DNA of 64,000 nt, taken from the NCBI GenBank assembly GCA_033807775.1, contig CM066312.1, forward strand, positions 31,531,696 to 31,595,695. Reading direction: 5' to 3'. A model generated the notes under the pieces. It searched no databases. It had not been told where the DNA came from and saw nothing but the letters and a program-made list of their open reading frames with translations. The stretch is from Saussurea involucrata. Taxonomy: Eukaryota > Streptophyta > Magnoliopsida > Asterales > Asteraceae. Below are positions 1 to 11,111 of the stretch, in pieces (the first letter of the stretch is position 1; each line of letters starts with the position of its first letter). The position numbers were made by a program, and so were the translations under genes.

Positions 1-698
1 CCCAATTTTTACCAAACAGCAAAAGTATCCGGATACCTCAACTTTTCCGGACAACAGGACTTTTCCGGACAACAGGACTTTTCCGGACAACTTATACAAT
101 CCGGACGTCATTCGGACACCAAAGTAATCCGGTATCCAATTCTATCCGGAAAACCTAGGAAAAAGGAACTTACCCGGATAAAAGTCTCGTCCGGACACCA
201 GTAACAAGACTACCCAGACACTACCAACAAAACTACCCGGACACATTCAACTTGTCCGGATACCTCTGCTGTTCATCCCAATTTCTACCCAGAATTCGGC
301 TGAGGTTTACACCAGTTCGATTATGTTGATTCCAGACCGATAGAAACAATCTACTAATCATTATAAACATAATTAATAAAGGAAACATACCTGTAACTAC
401 TTCCAATTGCACCAAATTGAAACCCTAACTCCAAAACCTCTTTTCTTCTTCTTTTCTTCTCCAAGTACACACACACACTTTGCAAGTTTTCTGGATAATA
501 CTGATTTTTGGAAATATCTAATTCCATTAAGGTTAATATATACATCAATTTACCACTCTAGTCCTTAAGTTAACATTAATGACCAATTACACCCTTTACT
601 TATAAATCTATCCAAACTTACCTTTAACTTCACATTCTAAAGTTAACAAAATTTAACGGGACTAACTTTTAACTAACGAACTTACCCGGGGTATTACA
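1..698 (-). mobile_element. Tail of a G-family Ty3/gypsy (chromovirus) LTR, cut by the window edge
   Basis: The stretch ends with the same terminus (ggggtattaca) as the complete G-family LTRs at 21175-22859, 27673-29299 and 34110-35762, and carries the same run of TCCGGA-type repeats and the same TTCTTCTTC/ACACAC tract upstream of it. It is more diverged than those three and has an expanded 18-bp repeat at 41-92. Orientation is inferred from the other copies, whose coding regions are on the minus strand. Whether it is a solo LTR or belongs to an element further left cannot be seen. The short ORFs inside are not genes. Confidence 0.85.
41..92. repeat. 18-bp tandem repeat within the G LTR
   Basis: Unit acttttccggacaacagg is present about 2.9 times at 41-58, 59-76 and 77-92. 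Each unit holds one TCCGGA hexamer. The other G LTRs in the window have one diverged version here, so this is a local expansion. Confidence 0.9.
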
Positions 699-1693
699 AT
701 GCGTTAGGCCGTGGGGCCACTAGCGAGTAGGCAATAGGGGACACTGGAGTCCCTGAGGTGAAACTCGTCTAGACTGGATATGCAATGTGATCCCTTGTAA
801 GTCCTTGAGGTGTAACTCTACGAGGTATGCAATAAAGGCAATTTATTTATGGTTTGAGGTTGTGATGTCTTTATGGCATGGGAACTAAGACCGGGACTTG
901 AGGCGTAATCCAGTAACATCATAAGTGACCTAACTTTGTGTGCCCGTCACTTTCGATGGAATCGGGTCTCCCCCGTCACCGAAAGGTGTGGTTTTTGGGT
1001 ATAAGATTTTATCCATATTTTCGGTGACACACTTTATTTATATGAAATCTTTTCATGGTTTATTGGCGGAGTTCTACGCCTCGTCCTCATTGGATGTTTT
1101 GAATATTGGAGTTGTATTCACGTTTATAATTACTTAGGATATTTAACGTCAAAACATGTTTTTGAGTGAGTTGGAGTTGGAATTCATTTTGGAAAACGCT
1201 TTATACAATTTGGGAGCTTTTCTCATAGATTTTGTGTGAGTTGGAAAATGGGTGATTTGCATTTTAAGTAAACTCTTTTGAAATCATGACTAAAACTGCA
1301 CCCCTCTCGATTTATGAATTTATATAGTCATGATAAAATGCTTGAACTCACTAGGCGTTAGCCTAACCCTTTTTATTTGTCGGCATGTGCAACAGGCTCA
1401 GGTTGGGAGTAGCTTTAGCTACACTGTGAAAGGGCGAGTGCTAGTAGAGTGCACGAGAGGTGATTTGTTTAGTGAAGTCTTCCGCATTTATTTGGGATTA
1501 GCAACTTGTACTGGTGTTAAGTAACACCCGACTTTAAGTGGTTCATAGTATGATTTGAGTTTTAAATTGTGAGAGTTGTTACGTTTATCTTGAAGTAATT
1601 CCAAGAATGATTTGTAGAAGGAATTTTATTTCTTATGTGATTATTTTATCGAAATTTTATTTAGTTGCTCTTTCCAAATTCGAGGGTGTTACA
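699..1693 (+). mobile_element. 3' part of a T-type (Tekay-like) gypsy LTR
   Basis: It matches the T LTR at 14545-16946 over several blocks: the cccccgtca/cgaaaggtgt block near 970, the ttttcggtgac block near 1018, and the actcactaggcgttagc block near 1347. It ends in the canonical gggtgttaca (1684-1693), which mirrors the TGTAACACCC start of T LTRs. The 5' part is missing; the G LTR tail abuts at 698. The CTCACTAG...CTAACCC block appears in G LTRs on the opposite strand, which places T in plus orientation and suggests a related chromovirus. No coding region of T is visible. Confidence 0.8.
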
Positions 1694-2100
1694 TCTCGTG
1701 TCAAAATCATTCATAAATGTTAGTGTGTGTGCTATAACATGATAAGATAGGTTCCTGCTAGTCGTACGAGTATAGGGTATTGATTGTTATAAGCTTTCAG
1801 TTAATTTCTTAGAATCTGTATTGAACCTTCAAAATATCTTGAAGTGTTTTTTGTTGTCGCACAAAGAATGCCTTCAACACATTCATAGTTCTCGCACAAT
1901 GTGGTCATTCATTCTGATCGCACACGCCTTGAGCGATAACTTTTTCATCGCCCAAGTGTCGTGCGATAAGAGGTGTCATGCGATTAGGTTTTTAGCTTTG
2001 TGCGATAACTCTCCAGACTTAGGAAATTTTGAGAAACTTTCAAAAGACGGTGCTTCGCAATTATGATCCCATTGTTCTAACGAGTTCCAAAACTGATCAA
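1694..2100 (+). other. Non-coding stretch upstream of module A with repeated TCGCA/GTGCGATA motif
   Basis: By comparison with the copia element at 36576-48960 this corresponds to the spacer between pol and the extra ORF. It contains at least eight copies of TCGCA or its near-complement GCGAT between 1857 and 2060. The pol gene expected further left is not present, because the T LTR begins at 1693 and moving left. I see no open gene here; short ORFs across it have no recognisable features. Confidence 0.6.
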
Positions 2101-3768
2101 ATGGCACACAATCCAGAGCATGGTGATGGCAATTCCTCAAATGAAAATACGATCATTCTTTCACATCGTTCCTCACATCCTTCCGTGAATGCAAGGAATC
2201 CAGATGATGAACTTATTCTACCTAAGAATAAGTTGGCCATAAAGCACAATAACTACACTTTCGACACACAAGTGAGGTTGGATTACCAAATAGTGGTTGA
2301 GATTTTTAAAGGCCATCCAATTCGCACTGCTCTTCAGAAGACTCAATTGGTTCTGGAGATTTATTTACAACAAGCTTGGTACACAATCCAATTTGTACCT
2401 CGATCTAACACGGACCAATACTTTACACTGAAGATAGATCATTTTGATGCCAAGTTAACTCTCAAACGACTTAGAACTGTGTTGGATTTACCATTCTCCA
2501 ATGATTTTGCTGATATGGTATCTGAAGAAGAATTGTGCCGAGACATTCAGGATCTGGGATATAATGACATAGAAGATGGAGTTCTTGTCAATGCTTCCAA
2601 CTTTAAAAGAAAGTACTTGCCTCCGTTGTACTATACTCTATTTAGAATCATCAACATATGTATGACGTCAAAGCACACAGGACTTGACAGATGCAATATC
2701 TCTGTCTTACGGATGTTTCATGCTATCGTCTATGACCGGAAGATAGATTTTGCTGTGCTAATATGGAATGAGTTGATTGAGGTCGTCGGTGACAAGTCAA
2801 AGCCATCTAAGGCAAGAACCTTTGTTCCGTTTCAGAGGTTTCTACAGATTCTTATCAAATACATAATGGATGCTAATCTACAAATCCCGAGACGAAAAGG
2901 AGCGCTACGTGGTCCAGATCAGTGGATGCACTATCTTCGCATTCCCAAAGATACTCATTTTGAACGTATCAAAGTCTTACCTGAATCTGTACTTGCTTAC
3001 GCTGACCAGAAGTCACCATTCGTGAGTGAGTATCGAGAAGAGAACGCACTTATGGCCCGGCCAAGACCGGAGGGGCCTACCCAAAGTGCCATCCCACTTA
3101 GAGAGAGGAGTGAGGGTATAGTTAATAGAGAGAGAGTTCAAGATACTGGGGTACTTGAATGGGGTGAGACGAGCGGTAAAAACATTGTGAGGGGAACTGG
3201 CGTTGGGGGTGCTCTTGGTCAGTCGTCTCGTGTTCCTGATGATGATGAGATCAGTCTTGGTTCTGCTGACTCTGAGCAAGATACATATGAAATATATGCT
3301 GATATTGATGATCCAGCAAATGTGTACTCTGCCAGTACTACTTCTGATGATGACGCTGATGATGAGAGAGATGGTGATGGAAATGATGATAGTTCTGAAG
3401 ATGACAACGATGATGATCAAAACAATGATCAACTTGATTTTTTAATAGAGAATGTGGTCACTGTTGCTACTAATTCCGAGCTACATTCTGATGCTCGAGG
3501 AGTTATAAGGAGATCTGAGGGAGACTTAGTTGAAACAGAAAATGAAGTGAGCTTATGTGAGAAGGAAAGAAAAAAATATGGTGAGAGTGTGACAGGATCT
3601 ACAAAAGTTTTAACTGATGATCATTCCCAAACCGTGTCAACCCGGGTAGCCACATCTACTGTCAGTGCGCGTTCGTCGCCACAAGATATTGAACAAGACA
3701 TAGTGGACCCAGCTATGCGTTGCACAACCCCTCTCAGCCACTCATCAACTTCTCAACAAGGGGAATAA
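2101..3768 (+). pseudogene. Sirevirus-like extra ORF, module A: N-terminal domain and acidic tail
   Basis: About 555 residues from the Met at 2101, chosen because module B starts similarly (Met-Ala at 21125) just before its polar leader; the frame is open from 2029. Residues about 60-270 form a predicted helical domain shared with modules B and C: G-HP near the start, then a F-x-RKYLPP-x-Y-TLF block, a D-R-C block and a DFA-x-IW-x-E block. After it come an M-DAN-x-x-IPRR segment and a very acidic Asp/Glu/Ser tract (residues about 390-450). No reverse transcriptase, integrase or transmembrane segment is visible. It sits where Sireviruses carry their env-like ORF, but I do not recognise a named domain. 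The frame ends with TAA and homology continues in another frame. Confidence 0.7.
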
Positions 3769-3817
3769 CACAAAGTCTATTGGCGACACATTCGGTGTCA
3801 GCTGGTATTGAAACAGG

Positions 3818-5164
3818 ATGGCAATTGCCCCGGCCACCGCCTTCATTTTACGCACATCGAGTCTAGACCCATTCGGATTTACTTCTTTTCCTAGGACACA
3901 ACGACCGGCAGTCACGACATCAATGGTGACACAAAATGTTGGAGTTCTTTGTGACCCCACCGGAACACCCCGAGTATTGCTGCCATTCGTTGGTGCTTTA
4001 CGAGGACAGGGTGGAAGTCCTGTCAATGTCAACACTATGCCATCATTGAACACAGGCCATGCAGTCTCTTCGACTATCATGTCAACCAATAACCAAAGTG
4101 GTATGGGTGTTACCCCGGTTCGTGCTGAACAACTAAGATCTTTGATGGGTCTTCCTCCCCACAATTTTGTCTCGGTTAAGCTTATGGAATTGGCTATTAC
4201 TTCACTGAACAATTTGTAAAAAGCTCAAACTGCAGAATTGAAAGAAATTGTTGATAAGCTATCTCATGAAGTGAGCAGAGCCGTGAAAGGAAAATCTGTC
4301 GTGGAATCCTCATCCACCGCACCTGAATCTCAGCCCGATCCTACATGTCCACCAACACAACACCCGAAGGTATATCATAATTTACCATTACATGAATTGA
4401 AATCTCAAATGCTTACAAGATTGTTAGAACAAGGAGACAATAATACTCGAGAAGAAGTAGATTTACTTGGTCTTCTTAGGCGCCAAACTAAACAACAAAC
4501 CAACCTACCAACCCAAGCTGATTTCCATACACTTCAACAATCCATATCTTACATGACCAAAGCAGTCTCTTTCGGTTTTACAACCCTCTCTGACCGTATT
4601 AAAGTTTTGTAGGAAAAGTGTGATGTCCAAGCCCAAACCACTAAACGAAAACATGATGATCAAGATCCCGATCCTGATCACCATGAGGGGGAGATGAGTA
4701 AGAGGCAGAAAGTTGGAGAAGCTAGTGGTTCGGGTGCTCAATCTGAAAATGTGGAAGTTGTTGGTACTGGTACTGGTGTTGCTGAAAATGTATAGGAAAG
4801 TGATGTATTGGGAGTTCTGGATGATATCATTCCCACGGTTGAAAAGCCCGGTGGAAGTGATAACAGAACGGAAGAGGAGAGAATGGCTGATGATCTGTTA
4901 CAGGATATCATTTATGTGGATTCAGAGGATGAACCAGAAGTGACAATTGTAAAGATAAAGGAGGAGTTAGATGATGTATTTGATGGTTTCAATGCACAAC
5001 CTGAAGATCCTGATTTTGATGATGAAAACATTCCTACTAATGCTCAACCTGATTCTGTAATTGATGTTCCAGTCATACCTGATCTACCGGAAGGAAAGAT
5101 AAAAGATTCGGTATCAGAGGCAGAAATGAGAAACTTTAAAATGCTGATTGATAGGAATCATTAA
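3818..5164 (+). pseudogene. Module A middle part: low-complexity, coiled-coil and acidic region, broken
   Basis: Three open stretches in one frame (3818-4219, 4238-4612, 4808-5164) are separated by in-frame stops and continue module A after a frameshift near 3768-3818. The second has a helical, charged stretch resembling the coiled coils of modules B and C. After it comes a basic Lys-Arg-Lys segment, then His-His-Glu-Gly-Glu at about 4680-4693, then an acidic Asp/Glu-rich part. The order matches module B (coiled coil, KRRHDD, HREGENKR, acidic). Function is unknown; the gene is dead as it stands. Confidence 0.6.
4685..4693 (+). promoter_or_regulatory. Internal polypurine-tract-like site in module A
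   Basis: GAGGGGGAG, read in frame as Glu-Gly-Glu after His-His. It shares its AGGGGGAG core with the 3' polypurine tract at 6045-6056, and the same nonamer occurs at the equivalent place in modules B, C and C'. A role as a second plus-strand priming site is inferred only. Confidence 0.45.
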
Positions 5165-5232
5165 TTGAAAGAAAAGGTCATAGAATAAGAATCTTTACTC
5201 CATTTCAAGAAGACATCAGGAGTGATCTATTT

Positions 5233-6018
5233 GTGAAACAAGTTCAGCCGATTGATAAGATAAAGTTGTACCCTATTGAGAAATTCCCACCTTTGCATCA
5301 AGTCGAGTATGTACATCTTATGAGCAACAAAAACAAAGAACTCAAGTTTGTTAGAACTGACAAGGAGATCGTGAAGATTTCAAAGATAGAATCCAAGAAA
5401 ATTCTGAATGTTTGGTATCCACGATTCATGGTCTACCGCACAGATGGAAAAGAATGGTCTTTCAGCGAAGCAGACTTCAAGTCATTAACTTGTGAAGACT
5501 TTTTCAGGTTATATGACATACTTGCAAGGCTTCCGAATAAGAATGTAACATGGTCTGAGGCGTATCAAGTAGTACCGAGGTTCATGAAGAATCTGATAAA
5601 GCTTGCCTACTTGACTGGTTTTCAACTGGCGTTGGAGGGAAATCAGATCAGAGTAAATACCAAAAAGCCGAACAGACGTTTGCCAAATATTCAAGGTATT
5701 CCTTTATATATTGTGTTAGAGAAACCAAAATTTGGGGTTGTCTATCACAATGGGCAGAAGAAGAAGAAGTTCTTAAGGCTGATTGAGATCAACAAGTTTT
5801 GTGACGGTACCTTGAATATGATAAAGAGTCGATTGACGGAAAAGACCAGACTTGATGAGCAGAAGAAAGTACCTCTGAAAGAGAAAGAGAAGGTGTTGAT
5901 TGATAAAGCTCTGAAAGCAATTCAAGACAGACTGGAATACATGAATGCATTGAGAAGATTTGAAATCATATTTGGGATCAGAAAAAGATACATCCCTCCT
6001 GAGCAACTGATGAGATAA
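5233..6018 (+). pseudogene. Module A C-terminal domain (DG-x-EW / EADF signature)
   Basis: 261 residues that align by eye with the C-terminal parts of module B (17244-17945) and C' (12582-13200). Shared landmarks are an aromatic block ending in R-T-DG-KEW, then SEADFKSL, a FQLALEG-like block followed by a basic N-KKP segment, a P-FG-VY block, K-KFL, FCDGTL, and a C-terminal helix ending FGIRKRY. It is in a different frame from the preceding piece. It ends only 27 bp before the 3' polypurine tract, as the last protein-coding part of the element. No known enzyme motif is seen. Confidence 0.7.
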
Positions 6019-6044
6019 ACTTTTGTATCTTCTTACTTGGATAC

Positions 6045-6056
6045 AAAGGGGGAGAA
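6045..6056 (+). promoter_or_regulatory. 3' polypurine tract of element A
   Basis: AAAGGGGGAGAA directly precedes the LTR start TGTTAGTGCTG at 6057. This is the standard site for plus-strand DNA priming in LTR retrotransposons. Confidence 0.85.
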
Positions 6057-6284
6057 TGTTAGTGCTGAAAATATCAATTGTATCCAAGTAAAAGGGTCTA
6101 TTTTGTAAATTCTATTCTAAGTATAAAAGGCTTAGATAGAGCTTGTTTTACATAACTTTGGAATTACAACATCAAGATACTTAGTCATTTTCTCTCTACT
6201 TTGTAATTGTGTTCTTGAAGATCAATGAGAGATGGATTGAGTATTGCTTGATTACATATTTGTTTACTTGTTTCAGGGATCACA
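6057..6284 (+). mobile_element. 3' LTR of element A (228 bp)
   Basis: It begins TGTTAG after the polypurine tract, has a TATA-like gtataaaagg at 6121-6130, and ends ...gggatcaca at 6284, giving TG...CA termini. The short length fits copia elements. The matching 5' LTR is not in the window. Confidence 0.75.
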
Positions 6285-7014
6285 AAAAAATTTGATCGAG
6301 AACTTCTGTCAGGCGAGAACTATTGATCATGCGAGAACTATGATTATGCGACAACTTTGAGTTTTCCAACGAATAGGTGCAGAATCCGGCGAGTGATGTT
6401 TTTCCGGCGAAAAACTTTTCAAACTCGAAACTTGCTGATTTCTTAACGATTTTCAAACCTGAAAGTTTCTTTATGATCGAAAAAGCAAAACGAGAGAATC
6501 TGTGATAGTTTCAACAATAAAAAATCTCAAAATTTCAAGATCGATTATCAACTTCGATAAAAGCTTCGATGAACACCACACCACAACTCTCGACTTTTCA
6601 GATTTCCAATCCACTGATTTTGTTGCTGTTCTTCGATCCTGAAAACACTTCTCAATCAGAAATCATTAGCAAATCATATCTGTGAATACAACAATAACAG
6701 AAAACATTTTAACTTCCAAATCAAACACAATTTTGTGAAAACCACTTGATACTGTTCATCGAGAAGAAAAACAAAAAGATATTCAAACTTTTTAAATCCA
6801 TGAATTTTATGTTTTTAAAAATCAAATCATGAAAGTTTTTATGATTCAAAACATCATTGGAAACAGATTTGTGAACCAAAATCAGCCTAAAACACAAATA
6901 TTTTCAAATTCTTGAAGATTTTTCAAGAAAAATCTCAAAAACTCAAAAAAACTTCAATTTTCTTCAAAATTTGATAAAATTTCTTCAAATCGATGCACAA
7001 TTCGAACGGATTAA
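6285..7014 (-). mobile_element. 5' leader of a copia-type element on the minus strand
   Basis: AT-rich, no ORF. Read on the minus strand it follows a primer-binding site and 5' LTR (7015-7360), so it is untranslated leader before a gag gene that is not present: the sequence runs straight into the A LTR at 6284. Its distal part (about 6305-6350) repeats the TTCTCGCA motif seen upstream of module A, which suggests the two elements belong to related families. Confidence 0.6.
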
Positions 7015-7026
7015 GCTTTGATACCA
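7015..7026 (-). other. Primer-binding site (initiator Met tRNA type)
   Basis: On the minus strand this reads TGGTATCAAAGC, one base off the TGGTATCAGAGC found in many plant copia elements, two bases after the LTR end. It fixes the orientation of the element. Confidence 0.8.
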
Positions 7027-7028
7027 CT

Positions 7029-7360
7029 TGTGATCCCAATCAAATCAGGTAACAATCATAAGAACACAAGAGATCTTCATTAGAGATAGAAAGAATACAA
7101 GAATTGAGTTTAGATCCCCTTTCTCTCTCTAGAATCTCTCTCTATGATGCCATCCCTCTCTTTTACACACTTATCTCACAATATACATGTATGAGACTTC
7201 TCCTCTAATTCTATTACAAACACTCTATTTATACACTTGGACTAACACACTCTAAGTACCTTGACTTTGACTCTCAACACCCTTACTTTGACTTTTACAT
7301 TTGACTCTTTAAAATTATTACAAATACACATTAAATCTTGAATACATTTATGCTCTAACA
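7029..7360 (-). mobile_element. 5' LTR (332 bp) of a minus-strand copia-type element
   Basis: On the plus strand it runs from tgtgatccc to gctctaaca, so its minus-strand reading is TGTTAGAGC...GGGATCACA. It shares its 3' terminus (GGGATCACA) with the LTR of element A. It holds a TATA-like ctctatttata segment near 7223. The flank at 7361 has no polypurine tract, as expected for the outer side of a 5' LTR. Confidence 0.75.
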
Positions 7361-8918
7361 ATCTTGACTTGTATTGCATTGGTTGAGGTTGTGGGATGTC
7401 TACTCACAATAATAGGATCAACATAAATCTTTATTAAGAAAAAGAATAAATTCAGCAAAAGAGGGTATAAACGGTGCACAAGTCGAAAAGCATAAATAAT
7501 GGTGGTTGCCAAGTTTCTCAATGGGTAATTTATCTCATATGATATTACAAGTACCTAGGAAGTCAAAGTTGTTTTTTCTCTTTTCTGTATTCTTTGGAAA
7601 ACCAATACTAATTGTGCCCGTTTAATATGTATAATGGAGACGTCTAGAGAGTTCACTTGCTAGATGGGAATGTAGTTGGAGTACTATTGAAGGAATTGTT
7701 TCAAAGAGATGGATAGAGACATCGATGGCCAGGTATGCATGTAGCAATTCTCTTTGTTGAATATTTGTAACTTAAGATTTATAAATAACCATAATGTATC
7801 TGGTGTGGCTGAATGGGCTTAGCTCTTATCAGCAAAAGAGGTCCGTTTTTTTATCCTCCAATGGTTTAGCTCATATGCTACACCAAAGTTTCAATTTTTT
7901 TGTCTGACAATGAAGGAAGGGTTGACTGCTTCTAGGTTTCAGTTTCAATTTCAGTTGTTTGTGTGTTTTTGACATTAGGTCGTGTTGACTGCTCCAAAAT
8001 TTTAGTTGGTTATGTGTTTGTAACCTGAGGAAGAGAAGTTTCAGTTGGCGTCATGTTTGTAACCGGAGGTAGTGACTGCTCCGTGTTTCATTCGTCTGTT
8101 GATGTAGCACTGTTCATTGATTCAAAGTTTCAGAGACATAGTGTTCTCTGTAGTTGTAACCTCTATCACTTTGGTTGTTTGTATCTCCATTAGTAATGAC
8201 TGACTTGACTACTATATCATTTTCATTTATATTAGTTTGATATATGAAGGTTAATTATGATGCTTTGTATATAAGAATTTGTATGACATGTCTGATCTCA
8301 AAAGTTGTGTTGCTACTCTGTTTAATCAAATTGTTAATATTTCTATTACATAATTACTTGTTGAAGATCTTATAAAAACATTTGACATTATATTTTAATT
8401 GCTTTATGATAGGTAATAGGCATGACTTCTTGGAATAGTTAATTATATTATTATTGAAGTCAAGTGTATATAATTATTACAATCCTAACATTAAAAAAAC
8501 AAACATCTTGGAATATGCCTGCAACATTTGATTTTTATCAACATCCTTGACATTTTGAGACCAGGCCTCAACTTACATTTTAAGTATTTATGACCAACAC
8601 TATAACATGTCATCACCTGAAAGTGGCACACAATACATACAGTTAGTATATCTCATCCATCTTCTCATCCTCACTTTGCCTACCATTACTATTACTATTG
8701 TATTAAAATGCATATCCTTTCTACTGGCTGCCTCAACCATGCTTCATTTCATTAGTATCATCAATATGTAACCCCAACTGATCACCAAAAAAACTTTTAA
8801 TTGTTGATGCCAATATATAAGAAAATGAATAGTCCTCAAATTCATGTTTTCTTCTTGCCCTTTCGCTTACATTTATTTGAATGATGCATTTCGCTGCATT
8901 GCGCGGGTACTCAACTAG
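7361..8918 (+). mobile_element. Possible non-autonomous Helitron (3' end at 8918)
   Basis: The right end reads cgctgcattgcgcgggtac, then tcaactag|t. Plant Helitrons characteristically end in a short GC-rich hairpin followed by CTRR, with insertion before a T; ctag at 8915-8918 fits. I could not find a convincing 5' TC terminus, so the left limit is simply the end of the preceding LTR. The interior is AT-rich, holds diverged repeats of gactgctcc and tttcagttg around 7930-8100, and has no RepHel coding region. Confidence 0.4.
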
Positions 8919-9171
8919 TAAATGTACATTGATCGGTATTTTTCAATCGTCAAATTTAAAATATACTTAAGAGTTTCCTTTATTGATAGAGCCTATAACA
9001 ATTAATAAATAACACGTAGAAACATTTAAGATCAAACAAAAACAATTAATAAAATATATAATACGTAAAAACATTTAAGAAGAAACACGATAATGTTGAA
9101 ATTTTTAAGTAATATTTCATTGGTATGTATATAACCTTTTGTTCTTTTATTGGGTTAGTAGATTACACTTA
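8919..9171. other. AT-rich stretch without recognisable feature
   Basis: I see no ORF, repeat terminus or RNA gene here. Two near-repeats of aacaattaataaa plus acgtaraaacatttaag occur at about 8998-9080. Confidence 0.5.
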
Positions 9172-9531
9172 GGTGGCGTTTGGTTCGTTGGAATCCGGCG
9201 GAATTTGAAGGAATTGTAATAGTCAATTCCATTGACCAAATTTCATTCATGTGGTTGGTTCATCATTTGAGTTTTAATAAGAAATTTGAATTCCACAAAT
9301 GATTGAATGTAAACAAGAAATTTCAATTCTTTAGGTTCTAGCAAGGAATTTCAATTCCTTCCTACCATCTTTTAAGAAAAACTACCGTACTCCTTTATAT
9401 TACATTATTACTACATTTCATTCCATTCCACCATGATAGATGTCACCACCGTCATCGCCGTCACCCATCACTGTCGCCTCCACCACCACCTATTGTCACA
9501 TGCCGCCGCCACCACCCATCGTTGTCGGCCA
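9172..9531. mobile_element. MITE-like fragment and CCACC-rich tract
   Basis: The start, ggtggcgtttggttcgttgg, resembles the terminal inverted repeat of plant hAT or Harbinger-type MITEs, and the interior is full of ggaattt/aaattcc complementary pairs (9190-9360). No matching inverted terminus is found before a CCACC/GCCGCC-rich segment (9430-9530), so it is truncated or misread. Confidence 0.35.
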
Positions 9532-11111
9532 TGTACCACCTACGGTACTTATGGCGTGACAGTGACCAGCGAGAGTTCCCTTAGGCACAATCGCACGTCA
9601 TAGTTGCTGGGATCAGGGTGGCCGCCGTATGTTTGCCGCGAGAGTGCCCGTGGCACAATCGCGGGGCATACTCGCCCTTCGGGTACTGATCCTTTAAAAA
9701 TGCGTTTTTAGCATTTTACTCCTCACTTCCTTCTCAAACTTGCTCCAGCCGATTTTTCTTAAGACAAGGCGATTTTTCACTCCCTTTTCCTCCCTCTCTC
9801 TTCATTAACTCACTCTTAAGGTTAGATTCTCATTATTGGGGATCCTTGAATACTTGGAAACACTTATTGAAGATTCCACCCAAGAACCTAAGCATCTACA
9901 ACTTCAAATCATCACTTCCATTTTCTTAATTTATAGGGTTTCTACCATTTTCTAGGTTTTGGTTCTAAAAACCTAGATAGTGAGTTTCTAACCTTTCTCA
10001 ACTAAATACATGTCATTTACTTGTTGTTCTACCCTTTACTCTATTTTCATGAAAACCCTAATTTCTCAAGGAAAGGTCACTTGGTTTATTTGAAGTATTT
10101 GTGGTGTTGGGGATGGAAAATACCTTTCTATTACTTCTATGGTTGTCACTATGAGATGCTACTCATGAGTTAGATTGTGGTTAAATTATATGAAGTGGTA
10201 AGTTAGGGTTTTAAACCCAATATCTATTTGTTTGCTCAAATACTGGTGAAACGTCTTATTGAATAAGCATGTCTTAATCTGCTTAAATTAATGGGTATGA
10301 TGGTTCTATATGGAGTTATATGCATTTATAAGTACTAAACATATATGTGGATGGTTATGAGTTCCATGGTAGGTAATGAGGAACTCTCTTATGAAAATGC
10401 TTATTTATACTCATGTGTTGCTTAAGATGACAATGGTATTGAACTATATTTACATACGTGCCTTATGGCCAAAATGGGTTTTTGAATGAATCAAGTTAAG
10501 TGTTCACTAGGAGGACATAGTCTTGGGCACCATCATGCGGGTATGTGCCTAGTCCCCCACCATTTGGGGCAATTCCTTTGTTGCACCCCCAAATATGTCG
10601 GGCTTTTGGTATCGCTTTTACGTGTTTGACACTAAGGTATCTTGACTCTTTGGGTGGAACTTTTTTGTGTTATGGGTCTCCCCCATTGACTTCAAATCTA
10701 ACAGTGGAATGTGGATAAAATGTCTTACTTGTACATGTTCTTTTTATATATTGTTAATTGTTCAAACTCACTAGGCTTTTTGGGCTAACACTTGTTTGGT
10801 ATCGACATGTATCACAGGTTCTAGCGGAGCCGTCGTTAAGAAGGTTTAGGCGGGAGCATGTGAGCTTGGGGAAATACTTTTTAGGATGCCAACGTTAGAA
10901 GTCTTTACGGTACTAGATGGCACCCTTTTGTAATCTTATTTCTATATCTATAAAATAGATTAGTTGGTTGTCATTTATTTTCCGTTAGAATACAATTATA
11001 ATTATACAGGCATTCGTATTTCTCTCTTTTGGGATGGTTCGTGCTATGGTTTTATATACCACTCTTCTATTTTATGGAAGTTTTTGTTTGCCCCTATTTT
11101 AGGGTGTTACA
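9532..11111 (+). mobile_element. T-type gypsy LTR, probably solo or truncated
   Basis: The right end gggtgttaca (11102-11111) and the block aactcactagg...gctaacac...acaggttc (10766-10822) match the T LTRs at 699-1693 and 14545-16946, in the same orientation. The left end is uncertain; tgtaccacc at 9532 is a degenerate candidate. Two diverged copies of gcgagagt-ccc--ggcacaatcgc lie at about 9570 and 9640. I find no matching target-site duplication. Confidence 0.65.

Noticed and set aside
1821..2066. Short ORF upstream of module A
   Set aside because: It covers the TCGCA repeat region, has no recognisable domain and overlaps the module A frame.
3013..3445. Ile/Val-rich minus-strand and Met/Leu-rich plus-strand frames
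   Set aside because: They are shadows of the GAT-repeat acidic tract of module A; the apparent hydrophobicity is an artefact of reading GAT in other frames.
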